DNA of 64,000 nt from Anaerobium acetethylicum (lineage in GTDB: Bacteria; Bacillota; Clostridia; Lachnospirales; Lachnospiraceae). Under the pieces are notes generated by a model, which saw nothing but the letters and a program-made list of their open reading frames with translations, searched no databases and was not told the DNA's origin. The position numbers and the translations under genes were made by a program. Numbering within the stretch: the first letter of the stretch is position 1; every line of letters begins with the position of its first letter. Below, piece by piece: positions 8,984-16,018 of this stretch. The DNA lies in assembly GCF_900096945.1 (NCBI RefSeq), contig NZ_FMKA01000013.1:36307-100306 (forward strand). Reading direction: 5' to 3'.

Positions 8984-10159
8984 CTACAGCATAAGTCTGT
9001 AAATGGCATTTATATCCTCTTCTCCAAGAGATACAAATCCACCGATATGTCCCGTCCGGCCATCTCCATAACAGCAAGTATGGGCCATCTGTGGAATAGC
9101 ATCTTCAGTTGCATCAAGTTCCGCTAAAGTAGCAGGCATTCCAATTGATTTCAGGAAGTTTTTGAAGCGTTCAATACCCTCTAAAGCGGTCCGTTCCGGA
9201 TTGGAGAAATCCATATTGCAACCCCATACACGGGAAGCAGCCTGTGCAAAACGCATGACATCATGTTTGTATGTGTAAGTCATCCATGCCGGGAAGACTA
9301 CTGCAAGGCCAGCACCATGTGCACAGTCAGAAAGAGCAGAAATTTCATGCTCGATATCGTGGCTCGCCCAATCCTGGGAACGTCCGACACCGCAGGAATT
9401 ATTGTGCGCCATCATTCCGGCCCACATAATGTTTGCTCTTGCTTCATAGTGATCAGGATCAGTAATTACCCGCGGACCCTCGTGAATCATAGTGAGCAGC
9501 AAGCCCTCGATCAGACGGTCTGTGACTTCCACTTCCTTGGTATTTGTAAAATAACGCTCAAAAAGGTGCGCCATAATATCTGTGATACCGCATGCCGTCT
9601 GGAAAGCCGACAGGGTCTGTGTGAGCGCTGGATTTAAAATGGAGAATGCAGGACGGAAGCCTTCTCCGGAGGCACCGCGTTTATACATTCCATTTTCATT
9701 GGTGATTACAGAATCTGGAGAGCCTTCAGAACCGGCAGCTGCGATGGTCAGTACTGTACCGAGCGGCAACGCCTTTTCTACAGGTTTGCCCTGATAGAAT
9801 TCCCAGAAATCACCGTCATAAACAGCGCCTGCAGCGATAGCCTTGGCGGAGTCAATTGTGCTTCCACCGCCGACGGCTAAAACAAAATCGATGCCCTCTT
9901 TGCGGCATAAATCGATTCCTTCGTACACCAGACCACTGCGAGGATTCGGTTTTACACCGCCAAGCTCAACATAAGAGATGCCTTCCATTTCCAAAGAATT
10001 TGTAATACGGTCTAAAAGACCAGAGCGGACAACACTGCCACCGCCATAATGAATCAATACTTTAGTACCTCCGAAACATGCTACATATTTTCCGGCATTA
10101 TGTTCCTCATCTTTACCGAAAACAAAATAAGTAGGACTATAAAACGTGAAATTATCCAT
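8984..10159 (-). CDS. Iron-containing alcohol dehydrogenase (YqhD/BdhA type)
   Basis: The 391-residue enzyme has the class III iron-ADH layout: N-terminal NAD(P) domain with GGGSTIDSAKAIAAGA, and C-terminal all-helical metal domain with CGITDIMAHLFERYF (Asp/His ligands), ASHDIEHEISAL and SDCAHGAGLAVVFPAW. It reduces aldehydes or ketones such as butyraldehyde or methylglyoxal with NAD(P)H in the cytoplasm. The Asp-Ile after CGIT and the YFT segment are as in the NADPH-dependent butanol dehydrogenase branch. TTGGAGGAAG precedes the start on the minus strand. It converges on the MerR-controlled hydrolase gene. Confidence 0.9.
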   Translation of the reverse strand: MDNFTFYSPTYFVFGKDEEHNAGKYVACFGGTKVLIHYGGGSVVRSGLLDRITNSLEMEGISYVELGGVKPNPRSGLVYEGIDLCRKEGIDFVLAVGGGSTIDSAKAIAAGAVYDGDFWEFYQGKPVEKALPLGTVLTIAAAGSEGSPDSVITNENGMYKRGASGEGFRPAFSILNPALTQTLSAFQTACGITDIMAHLFERYFTNTKEVEVTDRLIEGLLLTMIHEGPRVITDPDHYEARANIMWAGMMAHNNSCGVGRSQDWASHDIEHEISALSDCAHGAGLAVVFPAWMTYTYKHDVMRFAQAASRVWGCNMDFSNPERTALEGIERFKNFLKSIGMPATLAELDATEDAIPQMAHTCCYGDGRTGHIGGFVSLGEEDINAIYRLML

Positions 10160-10342
10160 AGGTCTTCCTCCAAATCAATTTGTGTTTTTAAGAGGAGTAT
10201 ATCATATATTAGTAAAAGGTGACAGTTACAAGATCAAGTATTGAAAGGTGAAATTGATTTCTTAAATTGATTTCATTGCCATCAAGAATGGCAGCATGGG
10301 ATACAGACCAATTTCGGAACAAGAAAATTTGAGTAAATTTAT

Positions 10343-10360
10343 AAAACGATGTGGTATAAT
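10343..10360 (+). promoter_or_regulatory. Extended -10 promoter, duplicated at 13033
   Basis: The 18-mer AAAACGATGTGGTATAAT includes TGG-TATAAT, an extended -10 element, 42 bases before the miniprotein gene. The identical 18-mer lies before the paralogous gene at 13099. Confidence 0.65.
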
Positions 10361-10401
10361 AATGTTAGTGTTAAAAAGTTTGAATTTATGGGGTACAGTG
10401 C

Positions 10402-10632
10402 ATGAAAAAAATGGGAATCGGAGCTGCAATTGCTAGTGTTATGATTGCAATAATTGGCATCATTTTAAAAGCTAAAGAAAACACATCAGTATCAATAATT
10501 GGTGGTGCTGAGGGTCCTGCATCTATTATTATTTCTAGTAAAGTTAATGAAGGGTTGGGGAGTGTTGGAATTGCCATTGGCATAATTGTATGTATCATTG
10601 GGATGGTAGTATGGAAAACGGAGACTTTTTAA
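10402..10632 (+). CDS. OadB-loop miniprotein, copy 1
   Basis: The 76-residue membrane protein has two hydrophobic helices (about 5-23 and 53-70). Between them lies SVSIIGGAEGPASIIISSKV. This is the signature stretch of the beta subunit of Na+-translocating decarboxylases (OadB/MmdB/GcdB), where a GGADGP-type loop carries an essential Asp. Here that Asp is Glu. The full beta subunit is about 400 residues, so this is only the loop with flanking helices. A paralogue with Asp lies at 13099. The ribosome site is weak (GGGG). A clear terminator follows. Function is unknown. Confidence 0.65.
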   Translation: MKKMGIGAAIASVMIAIIGIILKAKENTSVSIIGGAEGPASIIISSKVNEGLGSVGIAIGIIVCIIGMVVWKTETF

Positions 10633-10667
10633 GTGCAGATATGAATTCAGATTATGGATAAGTCAAT

Positions 10668-10695
10668 GGGCCGCCGAAAAGCGGCCCTGTTTGTT
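10668..10695 (+). terminator. Rho-independent terminator
   Basis: A stem GGGCCGC/GCGGCCC (10668-10674 and 10681-10687) with loop CGAAAA is followed by TGTTTGTTTTT, just after the miniprotein gene. Confidence 0.8.
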
Positions 10696-11132
10696 TTTAT
10701 ATCCAGACATAGCATGCTTGAAAATACGGCAAAAAGAATTTACAATAGGTTCCATATAATTGACATTTCAAGAAATAGCTTTCATTATAGTACCCGGTGA
10801 ATACATGAGAATGGCGTGAACTAGCTTTTTTGTTTTGGAATCATTCGTATAATGAAAGGATTTTAAAAGGTGTAGTAGTGATTTGAAAATAAGAACAATA
10901 GATAAACGATATATAAAAAACAAATCAAATCGAAATGAAAATTATAAAAGCGATAAAATTTCGATGAATCGAAAATAATTCGCATTATCTTTACTCAATG
11001 GTATAATTACATAATAAAAAGCTGTATGTCATTTATTTTCGAAAAAATGGGAGCCATTATTGTTTTGTATAAAAGAACCAATAATAATTTGCTTGAAAAA
11101 TACAGATGTTAACTTGCGTTGCTTACGGCAAC
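10696..11132. other. AT-rich spacer without a gene
   Basis: No convincing reading frame is visible. A TGG-TATAAT extended -10 element at 10999-11007 could start a long leader for the XRE gene at 11182. Confidence 0.4.
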
Positions 11133-11159
11133 TGGCATTAAGGGCATATGATAATGCCA
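11133..11159 (+). promoter_or_regulatory. Inverted repeat before XRE regulator gene
   Basis: TGGCATTA (11133-11140) and TAATGCCA (11152-11159) form a perfect dyad, 22 bases before the start codon of an HTH protein. It could be its own operator. Confidence 0.4.
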
Positions 11160-11181
11160 TAAAAACAAGGAGGTACGGCAT

Positions 11182-11901
11182 ATGCTTGGCGACAATATCA
11201 AAACGTTACGAAAACAGAAAGGAATATCACAGGAAGAACTTGCAACCCGCATTCATGTTGTAAGACAGACAGTATCCAAGTGGGAAAAGAATCTTTCTGT
11301 CCCTGATGCAGCAATGCTTCAGAAAATCGCAGAAGAGTTGGATGCATCAGTAAATGAACTGCTTGGTGCAGAAATCAGGCTGGAAGAGGACCGCAATGAA
11401 ATAGCGGAGCAGCTGGTTAGAATTAATGAACAATTAGCTGTAAAAAACAGAAGAACATACACAGCGATTAAAACGATTGCAATCGTAGTTGCAGTTCTTG
11501 TTCTGTTTAGAATTGGACTGCTGATTGCCGGAATTTCTTTATACTCTTCTTCGAACAAGAAAGAGTATGCCGTGACTATCAGTATGGATGTGGAAAATCC
11601 GGTCTATACAGAGGATGACGTAAATGATGCTGTCGATGTTGTAGTCAGGCACTTCAATAAGAATTTTAAGGGCTGTGATTTAAAGGAAATTAACTATGAT
11701 GAAGCATATTCGTCGGAATGTTCAGAGGACTGGGTGAAACAGTATGATGCAGAAGAAGCTGTTGTTCTGACTTCATCATTTACAACTGACAGCAAAGGTG
11801 GAGACGGTAGTTTTAGTCCTAACGAAACATATGATAATTGGCAGTGGATATTGACAAGATCAGGATCCGGGAAATGGACTTTACATACTTGGGGATATTG
11901 A
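11182..11901 (+). CDS. XRE-family HTH protein with membrane anchor and outer domain
   Basis: The 239-residue protein begins with a Cro/CI helix-turn-helix (residues 4-60; ISQEELATRIHVVRQTVSKW). A short coiled stretch (69-90), one transmembrane helix (about 94-120) and a C-terminal domain of about 115 residues that would lie outside the cell follow. Membrane-bound XRE proteins are common in Clostridia and may pass an outside signal to DNA; the role here is inferred. AAGGAGG at 11168-11174 supports the start. The outer domain (VENPVYTEDDVNDAVDVVVR) is not one I recognise. Confidence 0.8.
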   Translation: MLGDNIKTLRKQKGISQEELATRIHVVRQTVSKWEKNLSVPDAAMLQKIAEELDASVNELLGAEIRLEEDRNEIAEQLVRINEQLAVKNRRTYTAIKTIAIVVAVLVLFRIGLLIAGISLYSSSNKKEYAVTISMDVENPVYTEDDVNDAVDVVVRHFNKNFKGCDLKEINYDEAYSSECSEDWVKQYDAEEAVVLTSSFTTDSKGGDGSFSPNETYDNWQWILTRSGSGKWTLHTWGY

Positions 11902-11920
11902 AATAATTTGTAAGAGATAG

Positions 11921-12088
11921 CCAGATGGAAAAGTAAAGGTGTTTTTGGATCAATACTTTTTAGAATCATCTGAATTAATTGGAATTCATCCGAATGACAA
12001 TATAGCTACAGTATGGCTGAAGACAAAAGGCTTAGTGAATATTATTACAGAACATGGAAATGAAATCGAGATCGTTTCAATAAGGTAA
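11921..12088 (+). pseudogene. C-terminal remnant of ProX/YbaK-type tRNA editing protein
   Basis: One frame reads DGKVKVFLDQYF, then SSELIGIHPNDNIATVWLKT and ends in HGNEIEIVSIR and TAA at 12086. The LIGIHPNDNTATVWL pattern is the C-terminal part of prolyl-tRNA-synthetase-associated (ProX, YbaK/EbsC fold) deacylases. A stop codon closes the frame at 11918 and the catalytic part is missing, so it is a decayed tail of about 55 codons. Confidence 0.6.
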
Positions 12089-12098
12089 TTGGAGGGAA

Positions 12099-12893
12099 AT
12101 GATGAATATTGCGAAAACCAAGATTGTTTTTTTTGATATAGATGGAACTCTGCTCAAATTGGGTAGTACGGAGCTGTCATCCAAAACGAAGGAAACATTA
12201 CTGAAATTACAAAAAAACAACATTCGTATTTGTATTGCTACGGGCAGAGCGCCTTTGACAACGCCAAAGTTCGAAGGAATTGATTTTGATGCAATCATTA
12301 ATTTTAATGGATCCTACTGTCTTGCAGGTGATGTGGAGATATACAAAAATCCTATTTCTACAGAAACTGTACATAAAATTATTAGCAATGCCACTGGCAT
12401 TGGACGGCCTATTGCACTTGCATCTATTGATAAAATAGGAGCGAATGGTTGTGATCAGGATTTAGAAGACTATTTTAAAATTGCTCACGAACCTGTTCCT
12501 TTAGAATCAAGGTTCGAGGATTTGTCCAATAGTGAGATTTACCAGATTATGTCAGGTGGAAGGAAAGAAGAATATAGCAGTCTGTTGCAAGGAGTTACTG
12601 GTGCGGAAATAACGGCATGGTGGTCACGAGCAGTGGATATTATTCCGGTAAATGGCAGCAAAGCACGTGGAATTCAGAAAATACTGAAATATTTCAATCT
12701 GAAAAAAGAACAGGCACTTGCTTTTGGTGATGGAAATAATGATATCGCCATGCTACAGTCGGTTGGACTTGGTATTGCTATGGGCAATGCTACGGCAGAA
12801 GTGAAAAACATGGCCGATGTAGTATGTGATAGTGTGGAAAACGATGGAATCTATGGCTTTTGTATGAAGTATCATTTGATAAATAAGGAATAG
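12099..12893 (+). CDS. Cof-type HAD-superfamily phosphatase (HAD-IIB)
   Basis: The 264-residue enzyme has HAD motif I FFDIDGTLLKLG (residues 10-21), motif II CIATGRAP, the C2B cap, and motifs III/IV KKEQALAFGDGNNDIAMLQ with GIAMGNA. Such enzymes dephosphorylate sugar phosphates, FMN or pyridoxal phosphate in the cytoplasm; the substrate is not predictable. GGAGGG at 12091-12096 supports the ATG at 12099 (a second ATG follows directly). It is preceded by a ProX remnant and followed by another decayed gene. Confidence 0.9.
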   Translation: MMNIAKTKIVFFDIDGTLLKLGSTELSSKTKETLLKLQKNNIRICIATGRAPLTTPKFEGIDFDAIINFNGSYCLAGDVEIYKNPISTETVHKIISNATGIGRPIALASIDKIGANGCDQDLEDYFKIAHEPVPLESRFEDLSNSEIYQIMSGGRKEEYSSLLQGVTGAEITAWWSRAVDIIPVNGSKARGIQKILKYFNLKKEQALAFGDGNNDIAMLQSVGLGIAMGNATAEVKNMADVVCDSVENDGIYGFCMKYHLINKE

Positions 12894-12904
12894 AGGAGTC
12901 TGAT

Positions 12905-13016
12905 ATGATACCAGAGAGAAAAAGGCTATATAGGAATTGGAATTAGCAGGAAAAATTGATACAGGACCAAGATAGATCATTCCCAAAATATTGCACTTGC
13001 AGCACAGGTATAGCGA
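12905..13016 (+). pseudogene. Remnant of an HD-domain phosphohydrolase gene
   Basis: One frame reads EKKAI, stop, ELELAGKIDTGP. After a one- or two-base shift it continues DHSQNIALAAQV before another stop. The pattern ELAGK-(N)PGP(W)..HS..VALAAQ is the N-terminus of clostridial HD-domain proteins. Two stops and a frameshift mark it as dead. It matches the theme of the remnant at 2627. Confidence 0.45.
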
Positions 13017-13032
13017 TATTGGAGTTGCTTTA

Positions 13033-13050
13033 AAAACGATGTGGTATAAT
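13033..13050 (+). promoter_or_regulatory. Extended -10 promoter, same 18-mer as 10343
   Basis: AAAACGATGTGGTATAAT is identical to 10343-10360 and lies 49 bases before the second miniprotein gene, so the duplication included the promoter. Confidence 0.65.
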
Positions 13051-13098
13051 GATTTTAGTGTTAAGAGAATAACTATTAATTTGGGGGAGGAACATTAT

Positions 13099-13365
13099 AT
13101 GAAAAAAATGGGAATTGGAGCTGCAATTGTTGGTGTGATGATTGTAATAATTGGAATCATTTTAAAAACTAAAGAAAATGCATCGGTATCAATAATTGGT
13201 GGTGCTGATGGTCCCACATCTATTTTTATTTCCGATAAAGTTAATGTAGGACTAGGGATTGCTGGGATTGCCATTGGCATAATATTATGTATCATTGGCA
13301 TAACATTATGTATCATTGGGATGGTAATTATTTTTAAGAAGAAAAATCCGGGCCAGGGAGAATAG
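13099..13365 (+). CDS. OadB-loop miniprotein, copy 2
   Basis: This 88-residue paralogue of the protein at 10402 shares its first helix MKKMGIGAAIVGVMIVIIG. The loop SVSIIGGADGPTSIFISDKV keeps the Asp that corresponds to the Na+-site Asp of OadB-type subunits. The second helix is longer because of an internal repeat of the CIIGI/CIIGM segment. A basic tail (KKKNPGQGE) ends it. GGGGGAGG at 13083-13090 gives it a much better ribosome site than copy 1. Function is unknown. It could be a small membrane-protein modulator or a fossil of a beta subunit. Confidence 0.65.
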   Translation: MKKMGIGAAIVGVMIVIIGIILKTKENASVSIIGGADGPTSIFISDKVNVGLGIAGIAIGIILCIIGITLCIIGMVIIFKKKNPGQGE

Positions 13366-13456
13366 ACCTTGGCCTTTCGTTTATGATAATCAAATTGAGA
13401 AACCATCTTTTCTATGGTAAAATACCTCTATGCGTTCAGTAGTCTGCACCCCCTAA

Positions 13457-13476
13457 ATTGACTACTAATTGACTAC
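13457..13476 (+). repeat. 11-bp-phased direct repeat pair ATTGACTAC
   Basis: ATTGACTAC occurs at 13457-13465 and 13468-13476. The 11-bp phase resembles the arm-type sites bound by tyrosine integrases. Confidence 0.5.
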
Positions 13477-13612
13477 GTTTTACTGCTGTGATTTGATATG
13501 TTTTGCTGTGATCTGCAAATTATTAGATTTTTAACGAAGTTTATGATGGGTTGAAAGCCATTAAAATGGGAAAAACACGGTAATTCATAGCATTTCAGAA
13601 AGGAAAAAAGAG

Positions 13613-13699
13613 ATGAAAAAAATAATGTTCGTCTGCCACGGCATAGTATTAACAAAGTTGCGGAACCCTTGTAAACACTGGGCTGGGAGGCCCCTCTAA
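13613..13699 (+). pseudogene. Truncated 5' end of low-molecular-weight tyrosine phosphatase gene
   Basis: ATG 13613, behind AAGGAAAAAAG, reads MKKIMFVCHG and then departs (IVLTKLRNPCKHW...) to a TAA at 13697. MKKIMFVCHGN(I)CRS is the universal N-terminus of LMW protein tyrosine phosphatases, including the first catalytic Cys region. The break right after CHG, followed by integrase-arm-like repeats, suggests that an integrative element is inserted in this gene. The rest of the phosphatase is not in the window. Confidence 0.5.
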
Positions 13700-13704
13700 A
13701 AAAG

Positions 13705-13724
13705 TTACGACACCATTACGACAC
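13705..13724 (+). repeat. 11-bp-phased direct repeat pair TTACGACAC
   Basis: TTACGACAC occurs at 13705-13713 and 13716-13724, the same 11-bp phase as the pair at 13457. It lies just inside the presumed element end. Confidence 0.5.
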
Positions 13725-13984
13725 TATCATTTTCCGCCGAAAAAAATATTTTAAAAGTAACATGTTTTTGAGATGCCAAACTATGATGATTTTGAAAATA
13801 AAAACTAGAAAAAGTATGCAGGTGCGTTCGGAATTGGTTCCAATAGTCGAAGAATTCTGGATGAATAAATATGCATATTTTTGTATTTTAATTAGAGCGG
13901 TACTGTCATGGAAATGATTCATATTGCTTTTTTTCCATTTATAAGAAATTGCTATAAATGGAAAACGCTCCGCGAGGAGGCACA

Positions 13985-14058
13985 TGACGCGCAAGAAGAA
14001 TATGTCGCAGAAGCGACTGCGCGTCAGCGCGAGAGTTTCGCAAGCGAAACTCTTTTTC
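13985..14058 (+). terminator. Leader with compound hairpin and T-tailed terminator before partition genes
   Basis: TGACGCGCA (13985-13993) pairs with TGCGCGTCA (14018-14026), enclosing an inner stem GTCGC-AGAA-GCGAC (14004-14017). Next comes GAGTTTCGC-AA-GCGAAACTC (14033-14052) followed by TTTTTCT. It lies 33 bases before the ParM-like gene. It could end incoming transcription or act as an attenuator in the leader. Confidence 0.6.
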
Positions 14059-14090
14059 TAATGGTTACGCAGTAGAATGGAGGGGTGTAA

Positions 14091-15014
14091 GTGGAAAATA
14101 ATATAGTGATCATTGGTTTGGATCATGGCTGGAGTTCCTGCAAAAGCAGGAATACGATTATCGTGTCAGGAATCAAAGAGATGGCGACGGAGCCGGCGCT
14201 GATCGACAGCCTTCTGGAATTTGAAGGAAAATACTACAAGGCTGGGGGACAGAGGCTTGAGGTCAGGGATACGAAGGTAGAAGACGAGAACTATTATCTT
14301 CTGACGCTTGCCGCATTAGGCGCGGAGTTAAGATGCAGGGGTATAAGCAGCGCCAGGATAGTATTATCTGTAGGGCTCCCGCTGACAAGATTCGGCGCTG
14401 AAAAGAAAGACTTTATTTCGTATCTCTCTAAAAACAGGGAAGTCTGTTTCAAGTACGAAGGGATAGCTTATAATATCGTGATTGAAAAAGTCCTGGTATC
14501 GCCCCAGTGCTATGCAGCCGTGTCGGACAGGATCAGCACGTTTGAAGATAATCTGGTAGTTGTGGACATAGGCAGCTGGACGGTCGACATTATGCCAGTC
14601 ATCAACCAGCTTCCGGATGAGGCAAAGTGCAGAACCCTGCAGGGTGGCCTTATCACATGTATGAGGGAGATTAACGAGGAGCTGATGCGGAAAATGAACA
14701 GAGAGGCGCCGGAAATATATATTCAGGAGGTCATGATAAATGGCACAAGCAATATCAATCGGGAGTACCTTGAAGTAATACAGTCCGGGCTCAGAACTTT
14801 TGCAGAGAAGATCTACAATACGCTGAAGGAGCTTGCGTATAATCTTGATCTGATGCCGGTCGTGTTTGTAGGCGGAGGAGCAATGGTCATGAAGAACTTC
14901 GGAAAGCTGCAAGATAGCAATATTCATTTTATCGAAGACGTGAGGGCGAATGCAATTGGATACGAGTACCTTGCGGAACTGAAGCTTTTCGGCAAAGGCA
15001 GGAGGTCGGTTTAG
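14091..15014 (+). CDS. ParM/Alp-type actin-like partition protein
   Basis: The 307-residue protein shows the actin-fold ATPase pattern: phosphate-1 GLDHGWSSCKS (residues 9-19), phosphate-2 VVVDIGSWTVDI (about 160-171) and adenosine motif PVVFVGGGAMVMKN (about 262-275). Plasmid-type actins form filaments that push DNA copies apart. It starts with GTG behind TGGAGGGG. The next gene is a ribbon-helix-helix-like protein, the usual ParR partner, 10 bases downstream. Finding this on a conjugative element suggests that the excised circle is replicated and partitioned; that is inference. Confidence 0.8.
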   Translation: MENNIVIIGLDHGWSSCKSRNTIIVSGIKEMATEPALIDSLLEFEGKYYKAGGQRLEVRDTKVEDENYYLLTLAALGAELRCRGISSARIVLSVGLPLTRFGAEKKDFISYLSKNREVCFKYEGIAYNIVIEKVLVSPQCYAAVSDRISTFEDNLVVVDIGSWTVDIMPVINQLPDEAKCRTLQGGLITCMREINEELMRKMNREAPEIYIQEVMINGTSNINREYLEVIQSGLRTFAEKIYNTLKELAYNLDLMPVVFVGGGAMVMKNFGKLQDSNIHFIEDVRANAIGYEYLAELKLFGKGRRSV

Positions 15015-15024
15015 GAGGTTCAAT

Positions 15025-15426
15025 ATGGCACGTGGCAGAGTTACGGCGATATCAGTGAGGTTCAACCTCGACAATGAGCAGCACTGCAGAGTAAAGGAGG
15101 CTCTTTCAAATCTGGATCCCGATATCTTTAGGTCGAAAAACCAGTTCATAATAGATGCCATAGACGCCTATGTGAATGGGAAGACAGTAAAACCTGATGC
15201 CCGTAATGAAAAAGAATTTCTTGTTGAGATTCGTGAGACAACAGAAAATGCAGTGATGAGAGTTCTCGGCAATTTCTTTCGTGATGCACCTGTTATGGGA
15301 TGGCAGGAGGCCATTGCTGGAACCGGAGAAGAAATGAAAGAGACGAAACAGGAAGAGGCAGAAAAGGAAAACGGCATAACGAATCCAGGAATTCTGGATA
15401 TGATGAATAGCTGGTACAACGAATAG
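15025..15426 (+). CDS. ParR-like ribbon-helix-helix partition adaptor
   Basis: The 133-residue protein begins with a basic strand and ribbon-helix-helix-like region (TAISVRFNLDNEQHCRVKEA, then FRSKNQFIIDAIDAYV). It ends in an acidic, probably flexible tail, the layout of ParR centromere-binding proteins. It would bind repeats near the partition genes and link them to the actin filament; the hairpin leader at 13985-14052 is a candidate site. TAGGAGG precedes the start and the gene directly follows the ParM-like gene. Confidence 0.7.
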   Translation: MARGRVTAISVRFNLDNEQHCRVKEALSNLDPDIFRSKNQFIIDAIDAYVNGKTVKPDARNEKEFLVEIRETTENAVMRVLGNFFRDAPVMGWQEAIAGTGEEMKETKQEEAEKENGITNPGILDMMNSWYNE

Positions 15427-15438
15427 GAGGAGAGCATT

Positions 15439-15615
15439 ATGAGAGAAATAATAAAAAAATTTCTATGGCTCATTGGGATGATTTGCAAAGGAACTGCATT
15501 TACTGTTCTATTTCTGCTTAAGCTGATTCTGGAAGTATTGAAGCTGGCGCTTCTCGTATTCAGCCTGGTTGCCAGAGTTTTTCTTATCTTTGTGAGAGCA
15601 GGAGTGCCTGAATAA
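15439..15615 (+). CDS. Small membrane protein of the partition operon
   Basis: The 58-residue protein has a basic start (MREIIKKFLW) and is then almost entirely hydrophobic: about residues 9-25 and 29-52, one long or two short helices. AGGAGGAGAG lies just upstream. It is the third gene of the partition unit and ends before a strong terminator. I do not recognise the family. It may anchor the partition machinery or be an unrelated small membrane peptide. Confidence 0.6.
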   Translation: MREIIKKFLWLIGMICKGTAFTVLFLLKLILEVLKLALLVFSLVARVFLIFVRAGVPE

Positions 15616-15643
15616 AAGATGCATGTATAAGCAAGTGTAATGA

Positions 15644-15674
15644 ATCAAAAGCTGCCGAAATGGCAGCTTTTGAT
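15644..15674 (+). terminator. Terminator of partition operon
   Basis: A 13-bp stem ATCAAAAGCTGCC/GGCAGCTTTTGAT (15644-15656 and 15662-15674) with a 5-nt loop, with T-rich 3' arm. Confidence 0.8.
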
Positions 15675-16018
15675 TTAAAAGTATTACATTATTTAAAAGA
15701 TAAACTCGAGAATTAAAATGCTAATTATATGGTTTGGATACTTCGCTCGTATTCACAATGATTTTACGACTAAAAAATGAAAAAGTATAAAAATGAGTTT
15801 GGTATTATAGAAATGAAGTGTTAGAATATAAGAACTAACATTTATGTAAATTAATGGTGATTATTCGGTCATTTAGTCTCTAGAGGTGTTTTTATGCTGG
15901 TTTTGAAATTTGTGTGCATCAATTGTCATTCTGAAGGACGTAGAAATGATTGGCTGAAATAGGAAGCTGTTCACATGATTTTAGCTGAATGGGATAATTA
16001 TGAGAAAGAGGTAATAAA
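15675..16018. other. AT-rich spacer before Septu genes
   Basis: No gene is seen. Base composition drops compared with the partition genes, marking the start of an AT-rich insert that ends near 18000. GAAAGAGG just before 16019 serves as ribosome site. Confidence 0.5.

Larger units (their letters stand above)
13366..13984. other. Junction region at the left end of the conjugative element
   Basis: No intact gene lies here. The region holds a weak hairpin after the miniprotein (13352-13380), two 11-bp-phased direct repeat pairs (13457-13476 and 13705-13724) and a truncated phosphatase start (13613-13699). After 13735 it is AT-rich up to two strong hairpins before the partition genes. I read it as the element's attachment region. 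Confidence 0.5.

Noticed and set aside
11060..11263. Plus-strand frame of 67 codons before the XRE gene
   Set aside because: It overlaps the XRE start in another frame, lacks a ribosome site and has no coherent composition.
13716..13994. Minus-strand frame of 92 codons in the junction region
   Set aside because: AT-driven hydrophobic composition, no ribosome site, and it runs through the hairpin leader.
14364..15161. Minus-strand open frame of 265 codons
   Set aside because: It is a shadow of the ParM-like and ParR-like genes, without a ribosome site.
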